A DNA stretch of 7,227 nucleotides from Gemmatimonadota bacterium. GTDB lineage: Bacteria > Gemmatimonadota > Gemmatimonadetes > Longimicrobiales > Longimicrobiaceae. Positions 1 through 7,227 of the stretch are shown one piece after another. The stretch is from contig JAHWJV010000182.1 in the NCBI GenBank assembly GCA_019348265.1, positions 1-7,227 of the forward strand, written 5' to 3'. The translations under genes and the position numbers were made by a program. Position 1 is the first letter of the stretch, and the number at the start of each line of letters is the position of its first letter. Under the pieces are notes generated by a model that had not been told where the DNA came from, searched no databases, and was given only the letters and a program-made list of their open reading frames with translations.

Positions 1-422
1 ATCTTCTTGAGCACCGACTTCGCCTCCAGGTCCATCACCGACCGGCTGGGCCGCACCAGGGCGGCGGCGGTGATCAGGCCGGTGATCTCGTCGCAGGCGT
101 GCAGGGTGCGCTCCAGGCGCGACTCGGGGACCACGCCGGTGCGGGCGGAGTAGTGGGCCAGGATGGCGCGCACGATCGGCTCGGGGTACCCGCGCTCGCG
201 CAGCATTTCGGCGCCGCGCAGCGGGTGCTCGTCGGGCCACCGCTCGTAGTCGAAGTCGTGGAGCAGCCCGGCCAGCCCGAAGGTGTCCTCGTCGGCGCCG
301 AAGGTGCGGGCGTAGGCGCGGCAGGCGGCCTCGACGGCGTACATGTGGCGGCGCAGGCTTTCGCTTTCCACGTGCTCGTGCATCAGCGCGAGCGCTTCGT
401 CGCGGCTGGGGAGGTCGGGCAT
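1..422 (-). CDS. HD-domain (HDIG-type) phosphohydrolase, 3' end outside window
   Basis: 140 codons are visible; the gene runs off the window at position 1. The metal-binding HD pattern is clear: H26, the H55-D56 pair in LLHDFDYE, H66, H90 and D111 in a CDE triplet. These match the conserved histidines and aspartates of HD-superfamily metal-dependent phosphohydrolases. Small stand-alone members of this type are usually about 180-190 residues, so perhaps 40-50 residues are missing. The substrate is unknown (a nucleotide or phosphate monoester is likely); it should be cytosolic, as no signal peptide or membrane segment is seen. An in-frame ATG at 497 would add 25 proline-rich residues behind an AAGGG. 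I chose 422 because the family usually begins just before the EALALMHEHV-type helix and because the extension has about 25% A/T third positions, against 4 of 140 in the gene body. No good Shine-Dalgarno precedes 422. Third-position GC near 97% is higher than in the other genes here. Confidence 0.88.
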   Translation of the reverse strand, partial: MPDLPSRDEALALMHEHVESESLRRHMYAVEAACRAYARTFGADEDTFGLAGLLHDFDYERWPDEHPLRGAEMLRERGYPEPIVRAILAHYSARTGVVPESRLERTLHACDEITGLITAAALVRPSRSVMDLEAKSVLKK

Positions 423-458
423 GGGCTCGGGTCGGGGTTCGCGATTTCCGTGGTCCTG

Positions 459-508
459 GAGCGCGCCAATGTACCCCGGCGGCGGGGCTTCGTCCATTCG
501 GCGCGCCC
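459..508 (-). repeat. Nested GC-rich inverted repeat after asnS stop
   Basis: Read on the minus strand, GGGCGCGCC (508-500), directly after the asnS stop codon, can pair with GGCGCGCTC (467-459) over 9 base pairs including one G-U. Inside the loop, CCCCG (487-483) pairs with CGGGG (478-474) around a 4-base loop. No T-run follows, so it is not a standard intrinsic terminator. It could slow or attenuate readthrough into the HD gene, protect the asnS 3' end, or be chance in GC-rich DNA. It would also bury the AAGGG that might serve the alternative HD start at 497. Confidence 0.4.
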
Positions 509-1914
<1,406 letters not shown>

Positions 1915-1918
<4 letters not shown>

Positions 1919-2586
1919 GTCAGGTTCGCGCCCTGGATCACGAATGAAGAAGGACAGATGTCGTTGAGCACGCAGATCTCGCAGCGCGGCTTGCGGGCGA
2001 CGCAAACCGAGCGACCGTGGTCGATGATCTGATGCGTGAATGCCACCCTCGATTCCGGTGGCACCAGGTCCAGGAGGTTTCGCTCGATCTCCAGCGCATC
2101 CTCGGACCGGGTCAGCGCAAGCCGTGCGGACACGCGCTTCACGTGCGTGTCCACCACCACGCCGTCCGTCTCGCCGAATCCCACGCCGCGGACGACGTTC
2201 GCCGTCTTCCGGCCCACCCCGGGCAGCTTCGTCAACGCCTCCATGGAGCGCGGCACCTCTCCACCGTGCTGCTCGACTAGAACCGTGGCGAGCCCCTTCA
2301 GGGCTTTCGCCTTGGTCCGGTTGAAGTTGATCTGCCGGATGGCGTCCTCGATATCCTCTACCATCGCGGCGGCGAGCTTCTCCGGGGTCCCATAGGCCGC
2401 AAAAAGCGCCGGCGTCACCTTGTTGACGAGGACGTCCGTGCACTGAGCGGAGAGCACGGTAGCCGCGAGCAGCTCGAACGGCGAGCCGTGGTCCAGCGAG
2501 CATCGGCTGTCCGGGTACGCCTCCGCCAGCCGTCGCACGACCTCGAGCGCGCGCTCACGCTTCGCGCGCTTGCTTTCTCTCGGCAA
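1915..2586 (-). CDS. nth: Endonuclease III, DNA glycosylase/AP lyase
   Basis: Bifunctional base-excision repair enzyme: removes oxidised pyrimidines and cleaves the abasic site by beta-elimination. It is 223 residues, close to E. coli Nth (211). The helix-hairpin-helix LPGVGRKTANVV spans 121-132, with the catalytic lysine at K127; the catalytic aspartate is D146 in VVDTH. The C-terminal [4Fe-4S] loop is complete: C195-x6-C202-x2-C205-x5-C211. The start is TTG 2586. An in-frame TAG lies four codons upstream, so nothing longer is possible, and the resulting MPRESKRAKR N-terminus is typical of Nth proteins. GAGAG lies 5 bases before the TTG. It overlaps the 3' end of polX by 32 bases and its stop overlaps the asnS start by 4, so the three genes should be expressed as one message. 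The weak TTG start should keep its level below that of polX. Confidence 0.97.
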
Positions 2587-4309
2587 TGTATCTCTCTACT
2601 CGATCGAGGGGCCAGCAGTTCAGGATCTGCTCCGGGGCGAGCCCCGCTTTGCGCGCCATGTTCACTCCGTATGCGACGTGCTGCAGCGCGTTCACCGAAT
2701 GCGCGTCGGGGTTGATGGCGATCAGCACCCCCTTCGCCGCCGCCACGCGCACCTCGCGCCAATCCAGGTCGAGGCGGTGCGGGTTCGCGTTTATCTCGAT
2801 GATCACCCCCCGCTCCGCAGCCGCGTCGATCAGCTGGCGCACGTCCACATCGTAGCCTTTCCGGGTCAGGAGCAGGCGTCCGGTCGGATGGCCAAGGATC
2901 GTGAGATATGGATTCCGCACGGCCCGCAGCATCCGGGCGGTCATCTCCTCGCGGGCCATGGCGAACCCGGAATGTACCGACGCAACCACGTAATCGAAGC
3001 TCGCGAGCACCGCGTCCGGATAGTCCAGCGAACCGTCGGGCAGGATGTCCGACTCCACGCCCTTGAACAACCGGAAGCTCCGGCCGCTCGCGGCGGCAGC
3101 CTCGTTCCAGGCGTCGATCTCCGCTTGCTGCTCGCGCACCTGCTCGACGGACAGCCCACCTGCGTATCCGGCGCTCCGCGAATGGTCGGCGAGCCCGAGG
3201 TACGACCACTCGAGCGCGTCGGCAGCCTCGGCCATCTCCTGCACCGTGGCTTTGCCGTCCGAATAGGTCGTATGGCAGTGGAAGGTGCCGCGGAGATCCT
3301 CGAGCTCGACCAGTTCGAGTACGCTCGTAGCCGCCGCCTCCACCTCTCCCAACCCTTCCCTCAGCTCGGGCGCAACGTAGGCGAGTTCGAGGGCGCTGTA
3401 CAGCGACTCTTCCGCCGGGAGCGGAACGCGAGCGGATCCCCTTCGCAGGCCGCTCCGGTCCAGGACGAGCCCCCGGCCCGTTGCCATCTCCGCGAGCCGC
3501 GACAGGTGCGCTTCGTTCCCTGTCTCCCAGATCACCGCCCCCACGAACTCGCCGGCGGGGACGCAGCGCAGCCGCGCCGTCATCCCGTCGGTGAGCCGAG
3601 CGGTGACCGTGTCGGCATCCTCCCGCTCCGCGTGCGACACGCCGTTGAGCTTGGCGAAGTCGGTGAGGGTCCTTTCAGGCTTCGCCGACGAAGCCACCAG
3701 GTCGATCCGCTCGATGACCTCGAGCCGCCGCCGCAGCGCTCCGACGATCTCCGCGGCGGATACCTCACCGCGTGCGCGCAGCCAGTCCACGATCCGCGCG
3801 GCGCTCTCCAGCGCCTCCGGATAGCGCCGCCGCCCCCGGCATTCGCGCGCGAACGATAGTCCCGCCAGCACCTTGTCGGCTGTTTTCTGGCCGAATCCGG
3901 CGACAGACGCGAGCCGCCCCTCGCTCGCCACCCGCTCCAGCGAATCGAGTGAGTCCACACCGAGATCCGTGTAGAGGGTGCGGATCCGCTTGGGTCCAAG
4001 CCCCGGAATCTGGAGTAGGTCGAAGAGCCCGATCGGGGTCGCGGCATCCAGCTCCTCACGGATCCTCGAGCGGCCGGTGAGGACGATCTCGGCGACGATC
4101 GAGGCGATCGCCGGGCCGATCCCGCGTAGCGAGGTGAGCTGGTCCGACTTGGCGAGCGCCCGGAGATCGGCGTCGCTCCCCTCCAGCGCGCGGGCGGCGG
4201 AGGCGAAGGCCTTAGCGCGGAAGGGGTCCCGGCCGTTCAGCTCCATCAACGTGGCGATGTCGGCGAGAACACGCGCCACGTCGCTCGGCTGGAGCTGGAC
4301 TTCGCTCAC
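2555..4309 (-). CDS. polX: PolX-type HhH/PHP protein, exonuclease-like, polymerase site degenerate
   Basis: 584 residues, close to bacterial PolX proteins such as B. subtilis PolX (about 570). Order: an N-terminal HhH domain with hairpins near 61-75, 98-113 and 134-148; a family-X nucleotidyltransferase palm at about 165-280; a thumb-like segment to about 325; and a PHP phosphoesterase at 340-584. All expected PHP metal ligands are present: H344, H346, D351, H376, E419, H446, H474, D535, H537. In known PolX the PHP domain is an Mn-dependent 3'-5' exonuclease and AP endonuclease. The palm is damaged: where the family has GSxRR and GDID, this protein has GALRRR and E200-R201-I-D203, and the VDLR motif is A245-R246-L-R. 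Two of three catalytic aspartates are therefore arginine. I infer nuclease activity without DNA synthesis. The start is GTG 4309, in a GTGA overlap with the upstream gene, behind a strong purine-rich ribosome site. The next gene, nth, supports a repair role. Confidence 0.93.
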   Translation of the reverse strand: MSEVQLQPSDVARVLADIATLMELNGRDPFRAKAFASAARALEGSDADLRALAKSDQLTSLRGIGPAIASIVAEIVLTGRSRIREELDAATPIGLFDLLQIPGLGPKRIRTLYTDLGVDSLDSLERVASEGRLASVAGFGQKTADKVLAGLSFARECRGRRRYPEALESAARIVDWLRARGEVSAAEIVGALRRRLEVIERIDLVASSAKPERTLTDFAKLNGVSHAEREDADTVTARLTDGMTARLRCVPAGEFVGAVIWETGNEAHLSRLAEMATGRGLVLDRSGLRRGSARVPLPAEESLYSALELAYVAPELREGLGEVEAAATSVLELVELEDLRGTFHCHTTYSDGKATVQEMAEAADALEWSYLGLADHSRSAGYAGGLSVEQVREQQAEIDAWNEAAAASGRSFRLFKGVESDILPDGSLDYPDAVLASFDYVVASVHSGFAMAREEMTARMLRAVRNPYLTILGHPTGRLLLTRKGYDVDVRQLIDAAAERGVIIEINANPHRLDLDWREVRVAAAKGVLIAINPDAHSVNALQHVAYGVNMARKAGLAPEQILNCWPLDRVERYIAERKQAREA

Positions 4310-5181
4310 CCCTCCTCCCCTTCCGTCCGCCCGAGACCCACGCGGAAGTAGGGCAGGCGCGGCAGCGGCATCTCCCCGAGGCGGTCGTCCGCGATCGCAT
4401 TCTCCGGCTCCTCGATCCGCAGCTCCTCGGGAAAGCGATCGATGTACCAGAGCGCGCGGCCGACGAGCTTGAGAACCTCGTTGGTCGTCAGGATCGAGTA
4501 GAGGCCGGAGATCTCGCCGCCCGGCAGTACAGTCTGGAAGTCCGTTCCCGTCTCCCGCCCGCCCGGGAGCGCCCACTCGGCGGCGATGCCCGGGCCGACT
4601 TCGGTGTCGAAGGGGATGACGCTGAACCCCGCCCGGTGCCGCCGAATACCCAGCACCACCAGTACCGCCACGCGCTGAAACGGAACGCCGAGCGGGTCCT
4701 CCCCCGCGGCGCAGGCGACGAAGAAGCCGTCCACCGGCTCCGGCCCGGCGGCCGGGCTGACGCTGCCCCAGAACAGGTTCGCGGGTAGTTGGAGGTAGAC
4801 AGACGGGTGCGGCACGGCGAGATCCCATCCTTCCAGCCCCGGCGCCGCTTCGACCAGGTAGCGCGCGGTCGCTGGCTCGAGGAGGTAGAGTCGCTTTTCG
4901 AAGCTCCAGAAGTTGAACGCGTGGTACAGCAGCGCGCGATACTGCTCCAGCGCGTCCGCCGGCGCTTCGGGCGGGACCACGTCGCGGACCGCGTCGCCCA
5001 CCGCAGCGAGAAGCTGGAAACGGTCGGGCTGCAACGGGTCCACGTCGTGACGGCTCGCCTCCGCCGCGATCTTGGGGAACACCTCCGCGTCGAAGCGCTC
5101 GGTGAATACAAGTTCGTATGGCGTCAGGCGGGCCTGTGCCGAGCTCCCGCCGTTCCGCAGTTGCCGCCCCTCTTCATTCAC
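4306..5181 (-). CDS. Hypothetical protein, 291 aa, coupled to polX
   Basis: I do not recognise this family. The protein is soluble-looking, without signal peptide, membrane segment, cysteine cluster or nucleotide-binding loop. The N-terminal 20 residues look disordered. Residues 21-115 are mostly helical, with aromatic-rich YRALLYHAFNFWSFEKRLYL at 81-100. Residues 120-235 look beta-rich, with VYLQLPANLFWGSVSP, VDGFFVACAAG, a hydrophobic strand VAVLVVLGI at 171-179 and a Gly-rich stretch at 205-226. Helix NEVLKLVGRALWYIDRF (234-250) follows, then an acidic, proline-containing tail. The start is GTG 5181; an ATG at 5177 is out of frame, and no other start precedes the conserved-looking part. 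Only a weak ribosome site is visible. The 89-base gap upstream (5182-5270) holds a short TGCGC-TCC-GCGCA hairpin but no promoter I trust. The stop overlaps the polX start by 4 bases, so a functional link to PolX is possible but unproven. Confidence 0.82.
   Translation of the reverse strand: MNEEGRQLRNGGSSAQARLTPYELVFTERFDAEVFPKIAAEASRHDVDPLQPDRFQLLAAVGDAVRDVVPPEAPADALEQYRALLYHAFNFWSFEKRLYLLEPATARYLVEAAPGLEGWDLAVPHPSVYLQLPANLFWGSVSPAAGPEPVDGFFVACAAGEDPLGVPFQRVAVLVVLGIRRHRAGFSVIPFDTEVGPGIAAEWALPGGRETGTDFQTVLPGGEISGLYSILTTNEVLKLVGRALWYIDRFPEELRIEEPENAIADDRLGEMPLPRLPYFRVGLGRTEGEEG
4310..4322 (-). promoter_or_regulatory. Strong ribosome binding site of polX
   Basis: On the minus strand the 13 bases before GTG 4309 read AAGGGGAGGAGGG, an extended purine tract holding GGAGG 4 bases from the start. 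It lies inside the last codons of the upstream gene (its EGEEG tail) and fixes the polX start at 4309, although the reading frame stays open to 4828. It allows polX to be initiated independently as well as by coupling through the GTGA overlap. Confidence 0.75.
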
Positions 5182-5270
5182 CGTTCGCTGCTCGTCGTTG
5201 AGGTTTTTCGTGCTCTGCAGACGGCTGCGCGGAGCGCAATTTCGACGCCGCCCGCGGGACTCTCAGCGGA

Positions 5271-5993
5271 TCAGCCAGGGCCGTCGCCGTTCGGCAGCGG
5301 ACGGCTGCCGCTCGCCCGCCCACCGGGACCGAGGACGCTCATCAACCACTCGATGGGACCCCGGCGCCTCACCAGCACTGCGACGACCTCACCACCGCCA
5401 GGGCGTTCGCTCATTCGCTCGAAGCGGACGTCGACGAGCCGCTCGTCCACGGCGACGTCGTGCGTTTCTCCTGCCCAGTCAAACCGTACCGAGCCGGCCC
5501 GGAGCTCTCGGCTGCCGACCGACACCTCCACGAAAACGTCGCCGTCCACCTCCCACCCACCGCCGTCCGTACGAACGCCCGAGCGGAAGAAGTAAGGCTC
5601 GAATGGCTCACCCTCCCGCCTCGCGAAGTTCTGGTCCTCCGCGTAGTCGAGCTCTTCCAGCGACTCGTCGTTCGCCAGCGTCTCCAAATGGTGCTGCAGT
5701 TCGTGGGTGATCGTGTCGTAGATCTCCACCTCCCAGTCCCATTCGTCATCCAGACGGGAGAGGGCGAGGAAAGAGCCATAGTACAGCGCGACGACCGAGC
5801 GCACCTGCCCGGGTCCGCCGAACTCGGTCGGAAAGGTGTCGGTGATGCACTCACCGAGCGTGTAGATGTCGGGCAGACTCGGGTGCGGAACCGTAGCGCG
5901 GGTCACCTCGAGCCCATCAACACCGTCACGGAAGTGCGCCGGGATGGTCTCGTACACCTCCGCGGCCGCTCGCTCGAAGTCGTTGAAGTTCAC
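5271..5993 (-). CDS. Zincin-like metallopeptidase family protein with beta-rich C-terminal domain
   Basis: 240 residues. Residues 1-135 resemble the small bacterial zincin-like metallopeptidase family (the Zincin_1/DUF1025 type): an N-terminal helix (FERAAAEVYETIPAHFRDGVDGL), a strand region, then the zinc helix THELQHHLE, with HExxH at H97-E98-x-x-H101. An acidic segment follows (NDESLEELDYAED, 108-120) and may supply the third ligand. Members are thought to be cytosolic peptidases, but substrates are not known. Residues about 143-210 form a separate predicted beta-rich domain (WEVDGDVFVEVSVGS, then VRFDWAG, HDVAVDE, VVAVLVRRRG), and the last 20 residues are a Gly/Pro-rich tail. The start is GTG 5993, chosen for its excellent ribosome site at the right distance. 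The gene lies 30 bases downstream of the M3-like gene, so the two are probably co-transcribed. Confidence 0.82.
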   Translation of the reverse strand: MNFNDFERAAAEVYETIPAHFRDGVDGLEVTRATVPHPSLPDIYTLGECITDTFPTEFGGPGQVRSVVALYYGSFLALSRLDDEWDWEVEIYDTITHELQHHLETLANDESLEELDYAEDQNFARREGEPFEPYFFRSGVRTDGGGWEVDGDVFVEVSVGSRELRAGSVRFDWAGETHDVAVDERLVDVRFERMSERPGGGEVVAVLVRRRGPIEWLMSVLGPGGRASGSRPLPNGDGPG

Positions 5994-5996
5994 CGA

Positions 5997-6005
5997 ATCA
6001 CCCCC
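5997..6005 (-). promoter_or_regulatory. Extended ribosome binding site of the zincin-like gene
   Basis: On the minus strand GGGGGTGAT stands 3 bases before GTG 5993. It matches the complement of the 16S rRNA 3' end beyond the usual GGAGG core (the GGTGAT part), with the G-run 7 bases from the start. It settles the start at the GTG. Confidence 0.65.
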
Positions 6006-6016
6006 GCTCGCGAGCG
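6005..6016 (-). repeat. 12-bp perfect palindrome before the zincin-like gene
   Basis: CGCTCGCGAGCG is self-complementary and sits in the 30-base gap between the two peptidase-like genes, touching the ribosome binding site. In RNA it could form a 4-bp stem with a 4-base loop; in DNA it could be a protein-binding site. With this base composition, chance is a real alternative. Confidence 0.35.
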
Positions 6017-6023
6017 CCGCACA

Positions 6024-7227
6024 TCAGCGCAGCAGCTCCGTGACCCACTCGGTCACCGGCTGAAATCCGAGCGGGGCGGACGATAGCTGGACGGACCGCT
6101 CGTCGGCGGTGTAGCGGAGCCCGTCGGCAAAGATGCCGCGGAGCTCCTCGCATCCGTCGGGGTTACGATACCAATCCTCGTCGAACCGCTCGCGCATGGA
6201 GAGCGCGAGCACCGCCGCCAGCAGCTCGCCACGTAATGCCCGTGCGGATTGAATGGGCAGCTCCAGCAGCGCGAAGGTCCCCCGCCGGTCGTGCTGAACG
6301 CCCGCCGCGCGAGTCAGGAGCTCACTCCCGCGGCCGCGCACCTCCTCCGCCGGGGCCCCCTCCGCCCACTCTATTTCCACCTGCAACAGCGCGGCAAGGC
6401 GCCGGAGGCGCACCAGGAGGAGCAGCACCGCGTAACGCCGCCACTCCGCCACGAGGTCCGGGCGGAGGTGGTACGCGTGGCGAAGAAACGGCGGCTGATG
6501 AAGCAGCGATTCGAAGAGCAGGCCGGACGCGAGCCGGACCGATGGATCGCCGAAACGCCGGAACTCGACGGGCAGATCCGGCGCGGTATGCGCGGAGTGC
6601 AGAGCCTGGCCGAGCGCTCGCAACGCCGCCGCGTGCGTGCCCGCGTCAGTGGCCCGAGTCTCCATGAGGATTACCGTGCCCGGCACCTTCAACGGGCAGT
6701 ATCGCGCCCGGGCGCCGGAGGCGAGCTCCGGATGACGTTCGATCACGAGCCGGCCGTCAGCGGACAGGTCGAGCGGACTGCTCTGGAGAAGTGCGGTGAA
6801 CGTCGGGATGGGAGCCCTCGCGGCGAATTCGCGGCGGAGTGCAGGCCCCGGCCGGAGCGCCCGGAGATCGAACGCCGTCGCCTGCCCGACTTCCACACCC
6901 GCGAGCCGCGGGAGATGCCACGCCAGCAGGTCGCAGTACTCCGCCTCCGTGTCCTCCACGAAACGCGCCGCGTCCCGCGCGAGGCCGCGCACGTCCACCT
7001 CGCAGACCACCTCGAGCGACTCGATGGCCGATCCGTAGCCGAGCTCCTCGTACACGCCACGCCTGCGAGCCAGGTGGTCCTGAAAGACCGGCTCCTCCTC
7101 GTCGACCGCGTCGAGATACTCCTCCTCGAGGCGACGCCGCAGCTCGATGTCCTCCGTCGCGGACCAGGCATCCAGGTGCTTGACGAAGGCCGCCTGCTCC
7201 CCCATCTGAACCGCGCGGCACTGGAAG
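6024..7227 (-). CDS. M3-like peptidase homologue with lost zinc site (pseudo-peptidase), 5' end outside window
   Basis: The frame is open to the window edge. ATG 7205 gives 393 residues (numbering used here), but it has no ribosome site, and M3-like proteins of this subfamily carry more N-terminal helices, so I treat the gene as 5'-partial. Family landmarks as I recall them: a helical region with YEELGYGSAIESL (52-64), FDLRALRPG (112-120), a strand YCPLKVPGTVILME (169-182), then the zinc-helix position, then PVEFRRFGDPSV (212-223) and LLFESLL (229-235), and C-terminal helices ending in a TADERSVQL segment. At the zinc helix, where active members read LHEAGHALH, this protein reads L195-R-A-L-G-Q-A-L-H203. 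H, E and H are replaced by R196, A197 and Q200. The usual TEG glutamate further on is L225. Hydrolysis by the M3 mechanism should be impossible. The reading frame is intact, so this is a conserved-scaffold, non-catalytic protein and not a decaying gene. Its role is unknown; binding peptide or partnering the next gene's product is possible. Confidence 0.78.
   Translation of the reverse strand, partial: FQCRAVQMGEQAAFVKHLDAWSATEDIELRRRLEEEYLDAVDEEEPVFQDHLARRRGVYEELGYGSAIESLEVVCEVDVRGLARDAARFVEDTEAEYCDLLAWHLPRLAGVEVGQATAFDLRALRPGPALRREFAARAPIPTFTALLQSSPLDLSADGRLVIERHPELASGARARYCPLKVPGTVILMETRATDAGTHAAALRALGQALHSAHTAPDLPVEFRRFGDPSVRLASGLLFESLLHQPPFLRHAYHLRPDLVAEWRRYAVLLLLVRLRRLAALLQVEIEWAEGAPAEEVRGRGSELLTRAAGVQHDRRGTFALLELPIQSARALRGELLAAVLALSMRERFDEDWYRNPDGCEELRGIFADGLRYTADERSVQLSSAPLGFQPVTEWVTELLR

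Noticed and set aside
423..497. HD protein start at ATG 497
   Set aside because: It would add a proline-rich, non-family stretch with codon use unlike the rest of the gene; it cannot be fully excluded because AAGGG precedes it.
1919..2503. Possible N-terminal extension of AsnRS to 664 residues
   Set aside because: The extra part is the out-of-frame shadow of nth; AsnRS length and the ATGA junction fit a start at 1918.
2570..3859. Long plus-strand open frame opposite polX (429 codons)
   Set aside because: Antisense shadow of the PHP/palm coding region; His/Arg/Val-rich composition as expected from complementing GC-rich codons.
4310..4828. Possible N-terminal extension of PolX to 757 residues
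   Set aside because: The extension is an Arg/Gly/Ala-rich shadow of the 291-aa gene; the strong ribosome site and the HhH domain beginning fit GTG 4309.
5182..5270. Promoter or terminator in the gap before the 291-aa gene
   Set aside because: A TTGCGC box has no matching -10 element at proper spacing, and the small hairpins lack a T-run; nothing convincing.
4789..6086. Plus-strand open frames opposite the 291-aa and zincin-like genes
   Set aside because: Low-complexity Arg/Ser/Pro-rich translations that overlap each other and supported minus-strand genes.

Overview
The window is GC-rich bacterial chromosome. Seven genes, all on the minus strand, fill almost all of it and sit 0-90 bases apart or overlap. 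There is no rRNA, tRNA, CRISPR array, insertion sequence or prophage signal. The protein style (an Nth beginning with a conserved MPRES-type N-terminus, an M3-like peptidase relative with the FDLRALRPG segment, a zincin-like protein with a beta-rich tail) reminds me of Gemmatimonadota or related soil bacteria. That assignment is a low-confidence impression and was not tested.

In transcription order (right to left): the 3' part of an M3-like peptidase homologue whose zinc site is destroyed (6024-7227); 30 bases on, a small zincin-like metallopeptidase with an intact HExxH and a beta-rich C-terminal domain (5271-5993); an 89-base gap; an unrecognised 291-residue protein (4306-5181); a PolX-type HhH/PHP protein (2555-4309); endonuclease III, nth (1915-2586); asparaginyl-tRNA synthetase, asnS (509-1918); an 86-base gap holding a GC-rich fold; and the 5' part of an HD-domain phosphohydrolase gene that leaves the window at position 1 (1-422).

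The middle four genes form one tightly packed unit. The unknown gene overlaps polX by 4 bases (GTGA), polX overlaps nth by 32 bases (nth starts at TTG), and nth overlaps asnS by 4 bases (ATGA). PolX and Nth together suggest a base-excision or end-processing repair module, and asnS is co-translated downstream as housekeeping cargo.

Two points stand out. The PolX protein has lost two of three polymerase aspartates (arginine at both positions) but keeps every PHP metal ligand, so it reads as an exonuclease/phosphoesterase and not a polymerase. The M3-like protein keeps the family scaffold but has lost all three zinc ligands and the catalytic glutamate, so it reads as a pseudo-peptidase. It lies directly upstream of an unrelated metallopeptidase with an intact site.
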